Assembly: GCF_901411515.1 (NCBI RefSeq) | Contig: NZ_CABDUX010000002.1 | Coordinates: 1,302,001-1,366,000 of the forward strand | Direction of reading: 5' to 3' | Length of the DNA stretch: 64,000 bases | Source of the DNA: Raoultibacter phocaeensis | GTDB lineage: Bacteria; Actinomycetota; Coriobacteriia; Coriobacteriales; Eggerthellaceae | In this document: positions 27,373-35,214 of the stretch, one piece after another | Position numbering within the stretch: position 1 is the stretch's first letter | Layout: every line of letters starts with the position of its first letter | Translations under genes and position numbers: made by a program | The notes under the pieces: model-generated | Told to the model about the DNA's origin: nothing | What the model saw: only the letters and a program-made list of their open reading frames with translations | Database searches by the model: none

Positions 27373-27858
27373 CTGCGAACGAACGAGGACATAACCGCGC
27401 TGTACCACCGTCACGTCAAGACGGTTTACCGCCTGTGCTTTTCGTTCCTCAAAACCGAGGCTGATGCAGAGGATGCCGTGCAAAACGTGTTCATGAAGCT
27501 CATCCGCTCGGACAAGCCCTTCGAAAGTGCCGAACACGAGAAAGCGTGGCTCATCGTGTGCGCGTCGAACCACTGCAAAGACGTTCTCAGGAGCGCTGTG
27601 CGCGCCAAGGCCGGCGTCATGCCCGACGATGTGCCCGACGAGCGTTCGAGCGCAGCACCCTTTGATGAGACCCTCGAGGCAGTGCTCGCCTTGCCGGAGC
27701 GCTACAAAGAATGCGTGTATCTGCATTACTACGAAGGTTACAAGACCGATGAGATCGCCCGCATGCTGGGCCGCACACCCTCGACGGTCAGAAGCCACTT
27801 GAGCGAAGCGCGTGCATTGCTTCGGGAAACCCTGGGAGGTGAAACCCGTGAACGGTAA
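27373..27858 (+). CDS. ECF-type RNA polymerase sigma factor (probable CTG start)
   Basis: About 161 residues if read from a CTG at 27373, which has AAAGGA 8 nt upstream and gives (M)RTNEDITALYHRHVKTVYR. Region 2 (YRLCFSFLKTEADAEDAVQNVFMKL) and region 4 (LALPERYKECVYLHYYEGYKTDEIARMLGRTPSTVRSHLSEARALLR) are complete. The first standard start codon (GTG at 27478) would remove most of region 2, so CTG, or a mutated start, is likely. The 3' end overlaps the next gene (GTG AAC GGT AA). The upstream promoter motif recurs before the VWA gene, suggesting that this sigma drives both. Confidence 0.85.
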   Translation: MRTNEDITALYHRHVKTVYRLCFSFLKTEADAEDAVQNVFMKLIRSDKPFESAEHEKAWLIVCASNHCKDVLRSAVRAKAGVMPDDVPDERSSAAPFDETLEAVLALPERYKECVYLHYYEGYKTDEIARMLGRTPSTVRSHLSEARALLRETLGGETRER

Positions 27859-28504
27859 CGACATCAAAGGAGCCTTCGAGCGCATGGGGCCCACCCCCGA
27901 GGCCGAAGATCGCATGCTCGCCGCCATCCTCGCCGAGAACGATGCGCTCGGCGATTCTGACGATTCGATGAATACGAACGGCACCACCCTGAAAAAGTCT
28001 CCCGCAAAAAGGCTCGTCTTTCCCCTGGCAGCCTGCCTCGTATTGCTTGTCGGCATTGGGGCGTTCGCAGGCGCATCGTATTTTGCGAGCCTCAATAGCC
28101 AGCTCGGCGGTGCAAGTCCCCATGCCGCATCGACGGCAACGCTTTCGGAAGAAGCCGAAGGCGAGAAGTCCGCCGCTTCGCCATCCGATGCCACCCCCGC
28201 AACACCCTCGCCTGCCGCGAGCATGCCTCGTATCGAACTCGAAGACGGAACGCTCCTTCGCATTGCAAGCGTAGGCGAAACGGAAGCGGGCGAATCCGAA
28301 GTGCTCACAGCCGATTCGAACCTTGTCGGCGACGAGATCGGCCAGGCGACGGCGCGAAGCGAAAGCGGTGCGGAGGTGATGGATTGTACGGTGTATGCGT
28401 ACCCCGACGAGCGCAACCCCTACGCAATCCGCTACACTGCCGGCACCGACCTCTACCTCGCTGCCCGCGACGACGCACAAGGCGAACCGGCACCTGCAGC
28501 ATAA
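27848..28504 (+). CDS. Single-pass membrane protein, probable anti-sigma factor
   Basis: 218 residues from the GTG at 27848 (GGGAGGTG upstream), overlapping the sigma gene's end. A short cytoplasmic N-terminus (~55 residues, acidic: PTPEAEDRMLAAILAEND) is followed by one membrane helix (RLVFPLAACLVLLVGIGAF) and an extracytoplasmic Ala/Ser/Pro/Glu-rich linker with a C-terminal domain (LEDGTLLRIASVGETE ... YAIRYTAGTDLYLAAR). Topology and coupling fit an ECF anti-sigma factor, although no canonical zinc-binding ZAS motif is seen, so the assignment is inferred from context. Confidence 0.68.
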   Translation: MNGNDIKGAFERMGPTPEAEDRMLAAILAENDALGDSDDSMNTNGTTLKKSPAKRLVFPLAACLVLLVGIGAFAGASYFASLNSQLGGASPHAASTATLSEEAEGEKSAASPSDATPATPSPAASMPRIELEDGTLLRIASVGETEAGESEVLTADSNLVGDEIGQATARSESGAEVMDCTVYAYPDERNPYAIRYTAGTDLYLAARDDAQGEPAPAA

Positions 28505-28508
28505 AAAC

Positions 28509-28537
28509 CCGACAATCCTTTCGTTTCGCTCGTATCC
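28509..28537 (+). promoter_or_regulatory. ECF-type promoter upstream of the VWA lipoprotein gene
   Basis: CCGACAA (28509-28515), 15 nt, CGTATCC (28531-28537). Identical blocks and spacing to the element before the sigma gene; the 15-nt spacers share little beyond a few positions. It begins 4 nt after the stop of the anti-sigma-like gene. Confidence 0.72.
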
Positions 28538-28563
28538 AAGGCGAAGGGAAAAGGGGGATTGTC

Positions 28564-30300
28564 ATGTCCGCAATCAAAAAGCCCGTTGGTTTCCTCGTCT
28601 GCGCATGCCTGTCTGCAGCGCTCTTCGCCGGCATCTCCGGCTGCGCGATGCTCGACGCGGGCGGCAGCGCTTCGCTGAACGCTGCACCGGAATCCGGAAG
28701 CACCGCAGCCGATACGGCGTACGGCACAACCGAGGAGCCCTACAGCAAAGAGGCGCCCGTACCGCCCGATATGCAGTATCCGAAAAACACCGAAGAGTAC
28801 AGCGCGCTCGACGAGCCGGGATTCGTCTCGACCGCCGCCGCTCCGCTCTCGACATTCTCGGCCGACGTCGACACCGCCTCGTACTGCAATCTACGCCGCA
28901 TGGTTTCAGAAGGAATGCGCGCAGAAGACATACCCAGCGGTTCTGTGCGTATCGAAGAGATGCTCAACTACTTCGACTACGACTATGCGCTGCCTGAAAA
29001 CGGCGACTTGTTTGGCGTAACGTCCGAACTCGCAAACTGCCCTTGGAATCCCGATACGCAGCTACTCGTCATGGGCTTCGCCACCGAACCTGTCGACTAT
29101 GACCGTACAGCAGGCGCTAACCTGGTGTTTCTCATAGACACGTCGGGCTCCATGGGCACGCCTGACAAGCTCCCGCTGCTGAAGGATGCCTTCGCCGAAC
29201 TCGTCGGGGGATTAAGCGAGCGGGATCGCGTCTCCATCGTCGCGTATTCGGGCTACGAGCGCATTGTGCTCGAAGGCGCGTCGGGCACCGACAAACGAGC
29301 GATCATGCGCGCTATCGACAGCCTCGTCGCAGACGGGTCCACAAACGGCGAAGCAGGACTTGCCATGGCGTATCACGTTGCCGAGCGAATGCGCATCGAA
29401 GGCGGTGTGAACCGCATCGTCATGGCGTCCGACGGCGATCTCAACGTCGGGATATCCTCGGAAAGCGAGCTCCACGACTATGTGAGCGCACAACGAGACG
29501 AAGGCGTATACCTTTCGGTGCTCGGCTTCGGATCAGGAAACTACAAGGACAACAAGATGGAAACCCTCGCCGACAACGGTAACGGAACATACCACTACAT
29601 CGATTGCATCGACGAAGCACGCAAAGTGTTCGGCGAAGACCTCGCTGCGAACGTCGTGCCGCTTGCCGACGACGTGAAAGTGCAGGTCGAGTTCAATCCC
29701 GCCTACATCAAGGGCTACCGCCTCATCGGGTACGAGAACCGAGCCCTCGCCGACGACGACTTCGCCGACGACGCGGCGGATGCAGGCGAAATCGGCACGG
29801 GACACCAGTTCACCATTGCCTACGAAATCGTCGCGCACGATTCCGCGCTCGAAATCCCCACGATCGAACTCAAATACGGAGATACAGGCGATGCCGGCAG
29901 TAGCGGGAACGGTTCATCGAGCAGAACCGATGCCGAACTAAGCAACAACAGCTTCGTAGACGACGGCACCCGGGAAAGCGCCGAAACGAACGGCGATGCT
30001 CTTGCTGAGAGCGCAGATGAGCTCAGCGGCGAGCTGCTCACCTGCTCTGTGCGCTATAAGCCCGCCGGTACGTCTGCCTCCGTCGAGCGCTCCTACCCGA
30101 TCGACAACACGTGTTTCACTGAAAACCCAAGCTCCGATTGGACGTTCGCCGCAGCGGTCATCGAGTGCGGCATGGTGCTGCGCGATTCGAAGCACTGCGG
30201 CACGGCGAGCCTGCGCGAGGCGCGTGCGCTGGTGGATGAGCTCGACCTGAAACGGTCCGATCCGAAGGCGGACTTCGAGCGGCTCCTTGCCAAACTGTAG
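28564..30300 (+). CDS. Lipoprotein with von Willebrand A domain (YfbK-like)
   Basis: 578 residues. A lipoprotein signal ends at ISGC (Cys ~22), so the mature protein is anchored outside the membrane. The order fits YfbK-type proteins: an N-terminal VWA-associated region (STFSADVDTASYCNLRRMVSEGM; RIEEMLNYFDYDY), a VWA domain with intact MIDAS (VFLIDTSGSMG; DGSTNGEAGLAMAY; MASDGDLNVG), and a C-terminal DUF3520-like part (ADDVKVQVEFNPAYIKGYRLIGYENR). VWA domains bind proteins through a metal ion. A second copy of the ECF promoter motif lies just upstream, placing it in the regulon of the adjacent sigma factor. Confidence 0.9.
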   Translation: MSAIKKPVGFLVCACLSAALFAGISGCAMLDAGGSASLNAAPESGSTAADTAYGTTEEPYSKEAPVPPDMQYPKNTEEYSALDEPGFVSTAAAPLSTFSADVDTASYCNLRRMVSEGMRAEDIPSGSVRIEEMLNYFDYDYALPENGDLFGVTSELANCPWNPDTQLLVMGFATEPVDYDRTAGANLVFLIDTSGSMGTPDKLPLLKDAFAELVGGLSERDRVSIVAYSGYERIVLEGASGTDKRAIMRAIDSLVADGSTNGEAGLAMAYHVAERMRIEGGVNRIVMASDGDLNVGISSESELHDYVSAQRDEGVYLSVLGFGSGNYKDNKMETLADNGNGTYHYIDCIDEARKVFGEDLAANVVPLADDVKVQVEFNPAYIKGYRLIGYENRALADDDFADDAADAGEIGTGHQFTIAYEIVAHDSALEIPTIELKYGDTGDAGSSGNGSSSRTDAELSNNSFVDDGTRESAETNGDALAESADELSGELLTCSVRYKPAGTSASVERSYPIDNTCFTENPSSDWTFAAAVIECGMVLRDSKHCGTASLREARALVDELDLKRSDPKADFERLLAKL

Positions 30301-30302
30301 CG

Positions 30303-30719
30303 CTACAGACGCTCGTCGATCATCGTTTTGAGCACCTCGACGTGGCTGCGGCGCTTGTGTGTGGCAGTGCCGAGCAAACAGACGCTTGCACGGTCGCCGT
30401 AGACGTCGAAAAAGTGGTCGATCGAGCCCCGCTTCTCGATATCGGCGCGGTAGCTCGCTGCATACTCGTCCCAGCCTATCGCGCCTTTGAGATACTTCTC
30501 AAGGGTCATCGGCTCGGGCGCGAACAGCAGGTCGTGGACGTAGTCGGCATGCACGATGGTGGGTACGAAGTACTCGAGGTCAGCCTTCTTCGTGAATCCC
30601 GCAAGCTGGTTGGTGTTCTTGCGCCGCGTGTCGATGAGCGCATCGACCTTCCATGCGATGAGGTCGTTGAAGAAATCCTCTGCTGTGATTTCATATGCAC
30701 TGATGGTTCTTACTTCCAT
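30303..30719 (-). CDS. DUF488 family protein
   Basis: 138 residues. DUF488 features: ISAYEITAEDFFNDLIAWKVDALIDTRRKNT near the N-terminus, AGFTKKADLEYFV, and SVCLLGTATHKRRSHVEVL, where the usual LCxE---CHR motif is replaced by LGTATHKR. That substitution removes the Cys/His pair seen in many members. Function unknown. It is convergent with the VWA gene: stops lie 3 nt apart. Confidence 0.82.
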   Translation of the reverse strand: MEVRTISAYEITAEDFFNDLIAWKVDALIDTRRKNTNQLAGFTKKADLEYFVPTIVHADYVHDLLFAPEPMTLEKYLKGAIGWDEYAASYRADIEKRGSIDHFFDVYGDRASVCLLGTATHKRRSHVEVLKTMIDERL

Positions 30720-30951
30720 GAAACGTCCCTTGTCCGCTGAACAACCGTATCTCGTTTGCCTCCATGGTAGCTAATCACCGCATGCGGACGGATACAGCGT
30801 ACGATCGCTTGCATCCTCGTCGGCAAACCGTTGCGGCACCGTAACCCGCAGAGGACAGCTACGGGGGAACCATCGGTTAGCCAGGTCCGCATCGGCCTGA
30901 CTCGCCCATATGTTTATTGATAATGCGATTTCGCACGAAAACAGCCTCGAA

Positions 30952-31116
30952 ATGGTTGCGAAGGCCCGCTTTGCGAAACTCGTGCGCGCTTTCGCGCCCG
31001 TTTTAAGGTAGAAAGTTCTCCTTGGAAAACCGCGATCAGGGTATACTGTGAAGCGATTCTTGCTCGAAGCCCTGCGGAAAGCCTTCGCGCTTCGCAAAGC
31101 GGGCCTTCGCAACCAT
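30952..31116. repeat. 165-bp element with 26-bp perfect terminal inverted repeats
   Basis: The left arm 30952-30977 and right arm 31091-31116 are exact inverted copies (arm contains GGCCCGCTTTGCGAA). The 113-bp interior has a GC hairpin (GCGCGCTTTCGCGC followed by CCGTTTT), a TATACT box at about 31047, and partly complementary flanks inside the arms. No target-site duplication is evident. It lies in the gene-free stretch 30720-31293, in which nothing else stands out. It could be a MITE-like element or a long RNA hairpin downstream of the hydrogenase protease gene. Confidence 0.75.
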
Positions 31117-31293
31117 CGTGGAGCTGTTTTTCGACAAAACCTCGCGAAACGGATCCACGATTGAGGTCATGGCACTCGGTCCGACGAAACGAATCGCAAC
31201 GCCCAGCCCAATGGGAGATCACGGCGCCACCCGTGCATCGAGTCGATGGAGATCGCAGCGCGACCTGCGCAACAAGCTTCCGCTCAGCGGACC

Positions 31294-31977
31294 CTACGCG
31301 CAGCCTTCCGTGGGCTCGGGTTCCATGACGTGGCGCCATGTAGGGCCGACCGTTTCGCCCGTTGCCTTGACCCGGACAGCGGCGCCTGCCCTCGTGAGGT
31401 CGGCGAGCACGGTGTCGACGAGCCGGGGCAGCGCCTCGTATACCGGCGGAGTGAGCCCGATCGTGAGGTCGAGCGGATTCATGTTCTCAACCTGCATGCC
31501 GAAGCAGCGACCCTCGGCCTCATAACCCATGAGTGCCGCCGCATCGAACAGGTCGACGAGCTTCAAATCGTGAAGCGATTGCATGGCACCGGTATGGCGC
31601 GCCATGTCGGCGGGCTCGAACTCGAAGATGGTGCCTGGCTCGGCACCTGTGCCGTCGACCGCATCGACGGTGATCAGATAATCGTAATCGCGCACGTGCG
31701 GCAGCATATCGAGACCCATGCATCCCACATCGAACAACGTCACCTCGTCGGGCATGTCGTAGGCGGCAACGAGCTCGTCGTATACCGCAGGCCCGATGCC
31801 CTCGTCGAGCATGAGCTTGTTTCCCACGCAGAAGACCGCAATGCGCTTTGAACTCGAAGCTTCGGCACCGCTCACGCTACGACCGCCAACGTCGGACGCT
31901 GAAGGACGACGCGCAGCTGACTCATCGCCGCTCACGCCCGCAGCCGAGCGCTTGGGCGTATCCTCGGCACCGCTCAC
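31294..31977 (-). CDS. hyaD: Hydrogenase maturation protease (HyaD/HycI family)
   Basis: The family core begins at RIAVFCVGNKLMLDEGIGPAV and continues with VTLFDVGCMGLDMLPHV, DYLITVDAVDGTGAEPGTIFEF and the His motif MARHTGAMQSLHDLKL; these carry the Glu, Asp and His that bind nickel in HybD-type proteases. The enzyme trims the C-terminus of the NiFe large subunit after metal insertion; the hyaB product in this window has such a tail. The GTG at 31977 overlaps the upstream membrane-protein stop (GTGA). A 102-bp in-frame tandem duplication adds 34 residues; a second identical GTG context at 31875 would give a 193-residue protein of usual size. The real start could be either. Confidence 0.88.
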   Translation of the reverse strand: MSGAEDTPKRSAAGVSGDESAARRPSASDVGGRSVSGAEASSSKRIAVFCVGNKLMLDEGIGPAVYDELVAAYDMPDEVTLFDVGCMGLDMLPHVRDYDYLITVDAVDGTGAEPGTIFEFEPADMARHTGAMQSLHDLKLVDLFDAAALMGYEAEGRCFGMQVENMNPLDLTIGLTPPVYEALPRLVDTVLADLTRAGAAVRVKATGETVGPTWRHVMEPEPTEGCA

Positions 31978-32000
31978 GCTACGACCGCCAGCGTCGGACG
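31862..32000. repeat. Direct repeat, 37 bp with one mismatch, 102-bp period
   Basis: Copies at 31862-31898 and 31964-32000 (CCGCTCACGCTACGACCGCC within each). The period is exactly 34 codons and spans the stop of the small membrane protein gene and the start of the protease gene. A third, decayed copy of the first bases (CCGCTCACGC) lies at about 31928. Confidence 0.85.
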
Positions 32001-32408
32001 AATGACCAGGTTGTAATAGGTAGCCGCGGCGATCATCGCAAGACCGACGATGACGCACACAATCGCCCAGATTCGCTCGCGCTTGAGGTAATCTTCCTTC
32101 GAAACCCCGCGACCTGCCGCCCGATGGGCCGCAAGCGGCTGACCGACGAGAGCGAACGCCACCGTTCCCGCCGTCAACGTGACGAAGATGATAAGCGCGA
32201 TCACGATCGAGAGCACGGTGCGCTCGGTAAAGGCGGCGTAAAACGCGTTATCGGCGAACAGCCAGATGGGATACCAGAGAATCGTCGCCCAGATACCGTG
32301 GGCAGGGCCCCAGATCGGCGGCAAGAACAGCGCTCCGATGTTCACCCGCGGTATGCCTTCGAGGAATTTCTCTTCCCGTGCAATCTGCTCGTCAGTCAGC
32401 TCAGCCAT
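31974..32408 (-). CDS. Small integral membrane protein coupled to the hydrogenase protease gene
   Basis: 144 residues, ATG with AGGCGG 4-5 nt upstream. Predicted membrane helices near residues 22-50 (IGALFLPPIWGPAHGIWATI), 64-90 (TVLSIVIALIIFVTLTAGTVAF) and 112-132 (RIWAIVCVIVGLAMIAAATYY). I do not recognise a characterised family. Overlap of its stop with the maturation protease start implies co-translation, so a role linked to hydrogenase assembly or membrane attachment is possible but unproven. Confidence 0.75.
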   Translation of the reverse strand: MAELTDEQIAREEKFLEGIPRVNIGALFLPPIWGPAHGIWATILWYPIWLFADNAFYAAFTERTVLSIVIALIIFVTLTAGTVAFALVGQPLAAHRAAGRGVSKEDYLKRERIWAIVCVIVGLAMIAAATYYNLVIRPTLAVVA

Positions 32409-32600
32409 AGTTCCGCCTATCGTGTACGCCCGGTCACCGCCAGGGCCTCAGGTATCGGCCCCATTATAGACAAACACACGGCTCCCGTGACGCTCGTCTT
32501 TCAGTTTCACGGTTGGCGGCATCCGGGTGCGCCCGAAACCGAACGTTGTGCTAGCATGGAAGAGAACTTCGATAAGGTACCAGCCGCGAAAGAAGGACCC

Positions 32601-33164
32601 ATGAAGATACTCGCCATCGTCGGATCGCTGCGAAAAGAAAGCTACAACCGAAAGCTCGCCGAGGCAGCGCGATCGGTTCTAGCCGAAAACCACCCCGACG
32701 TCGAATTTGAGATTCTCGATTGGGCCGATGTGCCGCTCATGAACCAAGATATCGAATACCCTGCTCCCGAGCCGGTTGCACGAGTTCGCGGGAAAGTAGA
32801 CAGCGCCGACGGCGTATGGCTGTTCAGCCCCGAATACAACCACTTTTTCCCCGGCACGCTCAAGAACCTTCTCGACTGGCTCTCGCGCCCGATGAGCGAA
32901 ACCCAAGGGCAGGTGCTCGCCGGCAAACCCATCGCGCTCGCCGGCACGACGCCCGGCATGAGCGGCACTACCCACGCGCAAGACCATCTCGTCACGATGC
33001 TCTCGTTCCTGCAGGCCGACATCATGAACGCACCGCGCCTTGCCATCCCCCATATCGGACAGCAGATGGGACGCGGCGAGCTCTCGCTTGCAAGCTCCGC
33101 ACCTTATCTCGAAAAGCAGGCGGCGGCCTTCGTCGAGTTCATCGGGAAGCGGCAAGCTTTCTAG
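32601..33164 (+). CDS. NADPH-dependent FMN reductase-like flavoprotein
   Basis: 187 residues; AAGGA lies 5 nt before the ATG. The flavodoxin-like fold motif GSLRKESYNRKLAEAA binds the FMN phosphate, and LFSPEYNHFFPGTLKNLLDWLSR is the conserved flavin-edge motif of the NADPH-dependent FMN/azo-reductase family (ArsH/SsuE/ChrR relatives). It probably reduces flavin or quinone-type substrates. Its stop codon overlaps head-on with that of the EamA gene. The frame is open far upstream, but only the stretch from 32601 is protein-like. Confidence 0.9.
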   Translation: MKILAIVGSLRKESYNRKLAEAARSVLAENHPDVEFEILDWADVPLMNQDIEYPAPEPVARVRGKVDSADGVWLFSPEYNHFFPGTLKNLLDWLSRPMSETQGQVLAGKPIALAGTTPGMSGTTHAQDHLVTMLSFLQADIMNAPRLAIPHIGQQMGRGELSLASSAPYLEKQAAAFVEFIGKRQAF

Positions 33165-34099
33165 CGCCCAACCGTACCCTGCCTCGCGCTCTCACGTCCC
33201 GTTCCCTTGCGCGCCGCCGCGCTCGCACTTCCCTTCCCCCACTCTGAGATAACGAGTCCTGCACAGGTGAGAATAACGCCGCAGGCAATGAGCGCGGTCA
33301 GCGGCTCGTGCAAAATCGCAACAGAAGCCGCCACGGTGATGACGGGTACGAGGTAGATATAAGCGCTCGTCTTAACCGCGCCGAGCGTCCTGATCGCGAG
33401 GTTCCACGTGACGAAGCACGTCGCCGATGCCCCGAGTCCGAGAAAAGCCATGTTGGCCGACATGAGCGGATCGGCGAACCGCTCGAAGCCGAACTCGAAT
33501 CCGCTTGCGCCGAGCGCGGGCAGCATGAACAGCAGCCCCCAGAAAAACGTGCGCTTCGTCATCTGGATGCTATCGTAGCCGAATGTGCCGATCTTCTTCG
33601 TGATTACGGAGTACACCGCCCATACTGCCGCAGCTCCCACCGCGAGCACATCCCCGAGCGTACCGCCCGCAAGGCCTTGCGAGCTCATGAGAAGGATTCC
33701 CGCCATCGCGATGGCGAAACCCACGAAGAAACCTGGACGCAGCCGCTCGTCGCGGGCTGCGAAAAACGAGACGATCGCCGTGAAGAACGGAGCCACCGCA
33801 ACGATCACGCCCACGTTCGACGCCGTCGTATGCACCAGCGCGATGTTCTCGAGCAGAAAGTACAGCGTCACGCCCGTGAGTCCCGCACCAGCGCACAGCA
33901 CCTCCTGCTTGAGCGTGAGCTTGATGTGCCGCGGCCTCAGCGCAAACAGCGCGATGAAGCCGATGAGGAAACGGTAGAAGAGAATCTCGACCGGCTGGAA
34001 CTCGGTCAGAAGCACCTTCGTCGACACGAACGTCGTTCCCCAGATGAGTATGGTGACGAGGGCGAACGCATGCCCCCGCACCTCAGAGGACACTGCCAT
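33161..34099 (-). CDS. EamA/DMT-family transporter
   Basis: 312 residues from the ATG at 34099 (GGAGG 8 nt upstream). Ten hydrophobic helices in two EamA repeats: ALVTILIWGTTFVSTKVLLTEFQPVEILFYRFLIGF opens repeat 1, and GDVLAVGAAAVWAVYSVITKKIG opens repeat 2, with TAYIYLVPVITVAASVAILHEPL-like end of family (here SAYIYLVPVITVAASVA). It is an inner-membrane metabolite exporter of unknown substrate. The start overlaps the end of an AraC-type regulator gene by 17 nt, so that regulator may control it. Confidence 0.88.
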   Translation of the reverse strand: MAVSSEVRGHAFALVTILIWGTTFVSTKVLLTEFQPVEILFYRFLIGFIALFALRPRHIKLTLKQEVLCAGAGLTGVTLYFLLENIALVHTTASNVGVIVAVAPFFTAIVSFFAARDERLRPGFFVGFAIAMAGILLMSSQGLAGGTLGDVLAVGAAAVWAVYSVITKKIGTFGYDSIQMTKRTFFWGLLFMLPALGASGFEFGFERFADPLMSANMAFLGLGASATCFVTWNLAIRTLGAVKTSAYIYLVPVITVAASVAILHEPLTALIACGVILTCAGLVISEWGKGSASAAARKGTGRESARQGTVGR

Positions 34100-34973
34100 C
34101 GAATCCGCCTCCGATGCGCGATGCACGGTACGCACCCGGCGCTATGCCGGTGATATCTTTGAACACGCGCCCGAAATGCGCCTGATCGGCGAACCCGAGC
34201 GCACCCGCAACTTCTGCTGGCCCCGCCCCCGACGCAAGGAGGCCGCGCGCTTCGATTATGCGCAACGTGAGCATGTAGCGATACGGCGTGATGCCCTTCT
34301 CGCGCGTGAAGGCGCGGATGAGTGCGTAGCGGCCGACACCGGCTGCCCGAGCCATATCGTCGAGCGTCATCCGCGAACGGAAATCCTGCTCGATAAGGCG
34401 GCACGCCGAGGCGACGGCTTCGGATCCGGGAAGCGCCTCGAAAGCTTCAAGCTCTTCGCGACGCACGGCGCTTGCAGCCAGCAAGCGCTCGATGAAAAGG
34501 TAGAACGGCTCGACGTTCTCCACCGCCCCGTCAACGCATCCTTGATCGGCGCACCCCCGCACATGACAGTCGAGCGCGAGGGCGAACAGGCCCGCATCGC
34601 GTACGATCGGCTCGGGAAAGAGCGGTCCGGTCTCCCTGTCGAACTCCGCGCCGAAATCGGCGAGCAGCGCATCCATGACCGGGGCGGCGATGCTGAAGCT
34701 GCGGTATTCGAGTTTTGTGCCGTCTATCGACTCGCATGAATGAGGGTCGCCTAGGTTGATGACGAGCAGGTCGCCTGCGCGAAGGTCGTACTCGCGCCCG
34801 GAAACAGCGAGCCGGCGGTTCCCGCCCGCAACGACGCCCACCATATAGTAATCGTGAAAATGGCTCGGGAACGGCTCTATCACCCCGAGCAGGGTGCAGA
34901 GCTCTACGGTGATTCCGCTTCCGTACGTCCGCACCGCGACGCTTCTCGCCGCCGATTCGATATCCTGTTGCAC
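34083..34973 (-). CDS. AraC-family transcriptional regulator
   Basis: 296 residues from a GTG at 34973 (AAAGGA 6 nt upstream). The N-terminal cupin-like sensor (PSHFHDYYMVGVVAGGNRRLAVSGREYDLRAGDLLVINLGDPHSC) is typical of AraC_binding domains. The C-terminal double helix-turn-helix spans about residues 195-285 (MTLDDMARAAGVGRYALIRAFTREKGITPYRYM and GFADQAHFGRVFKDITGIAPGAYR). It likely responds to a small metabolite and activates the overlapping EamA exporter gene. Confidence 0.92.
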   Translation of the reverse strand: MQQDIESAARSVAVRTYGSGITVELCTLLGVIEPFPSHFHDYYMVGVVAGGNRRLAVSGREYDLRAGDLLVINLGDPHSCESIDGTKLEYRSFSIAAPVMDALLADFGAEFDRETGPLFPEPIVRDAGLFALALDCHVRGCADQGCVDGAVENVEPFYLFIERLLAASAVRREELEAFEALPGSEAVASACRLIEQDFRSRMTLDDMARAAGVGRYALIRAFTREKGITPYRYMLTLRIIEARGLLASGAGPAEVAGALGFADQAHFGRVFKDITGIAPGAYRASRIGGGFDGSVL

Positions 34974-35154
34974 GCATATCCTTTCCCGTAGCGGACCAGT
35001 ATACCGCTCCCGTCCCTTTTGCTCTTGAACGATATTGCACTCACCAGCATGCGCTGGGTACACCTTGGAGCAGACGCACCTTCACCAAGCGGCTACGCAT
35101 CAGAGGCGCTCGAGGTGCTCATCCGCAAGAAGGCGCACTCCGTCTACCGCCATC

Positions 35155-35186
35155 AAAAAAGGAACCCGACTCGAAAGCCGGGTTCC
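35155..35186 (-). terminator. Intrinsic terminator of the hyaABC operon
   Basis: On the minus strand, GGAACCCGGCTTTCGAGTCGGGTTCC (stem of ~10 bp: 35161-35186) is followed by TTTTTT (35155-35160), 29 nt beyond the cytochrome b gene stop. Confidence 0.9.
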
Positions 35187-35214
35187 TGCAGTGCGCGGAT
35201 ATCGGTGCATCGAG

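Noticed and set aside
30771-31339. Minus-strand frames of 113 and 141 codons in the gap after the hydrogenase protease gene
   Set aside because: They are Arg/Ser-rich, span the inverted-repeat element and match no family pattern.
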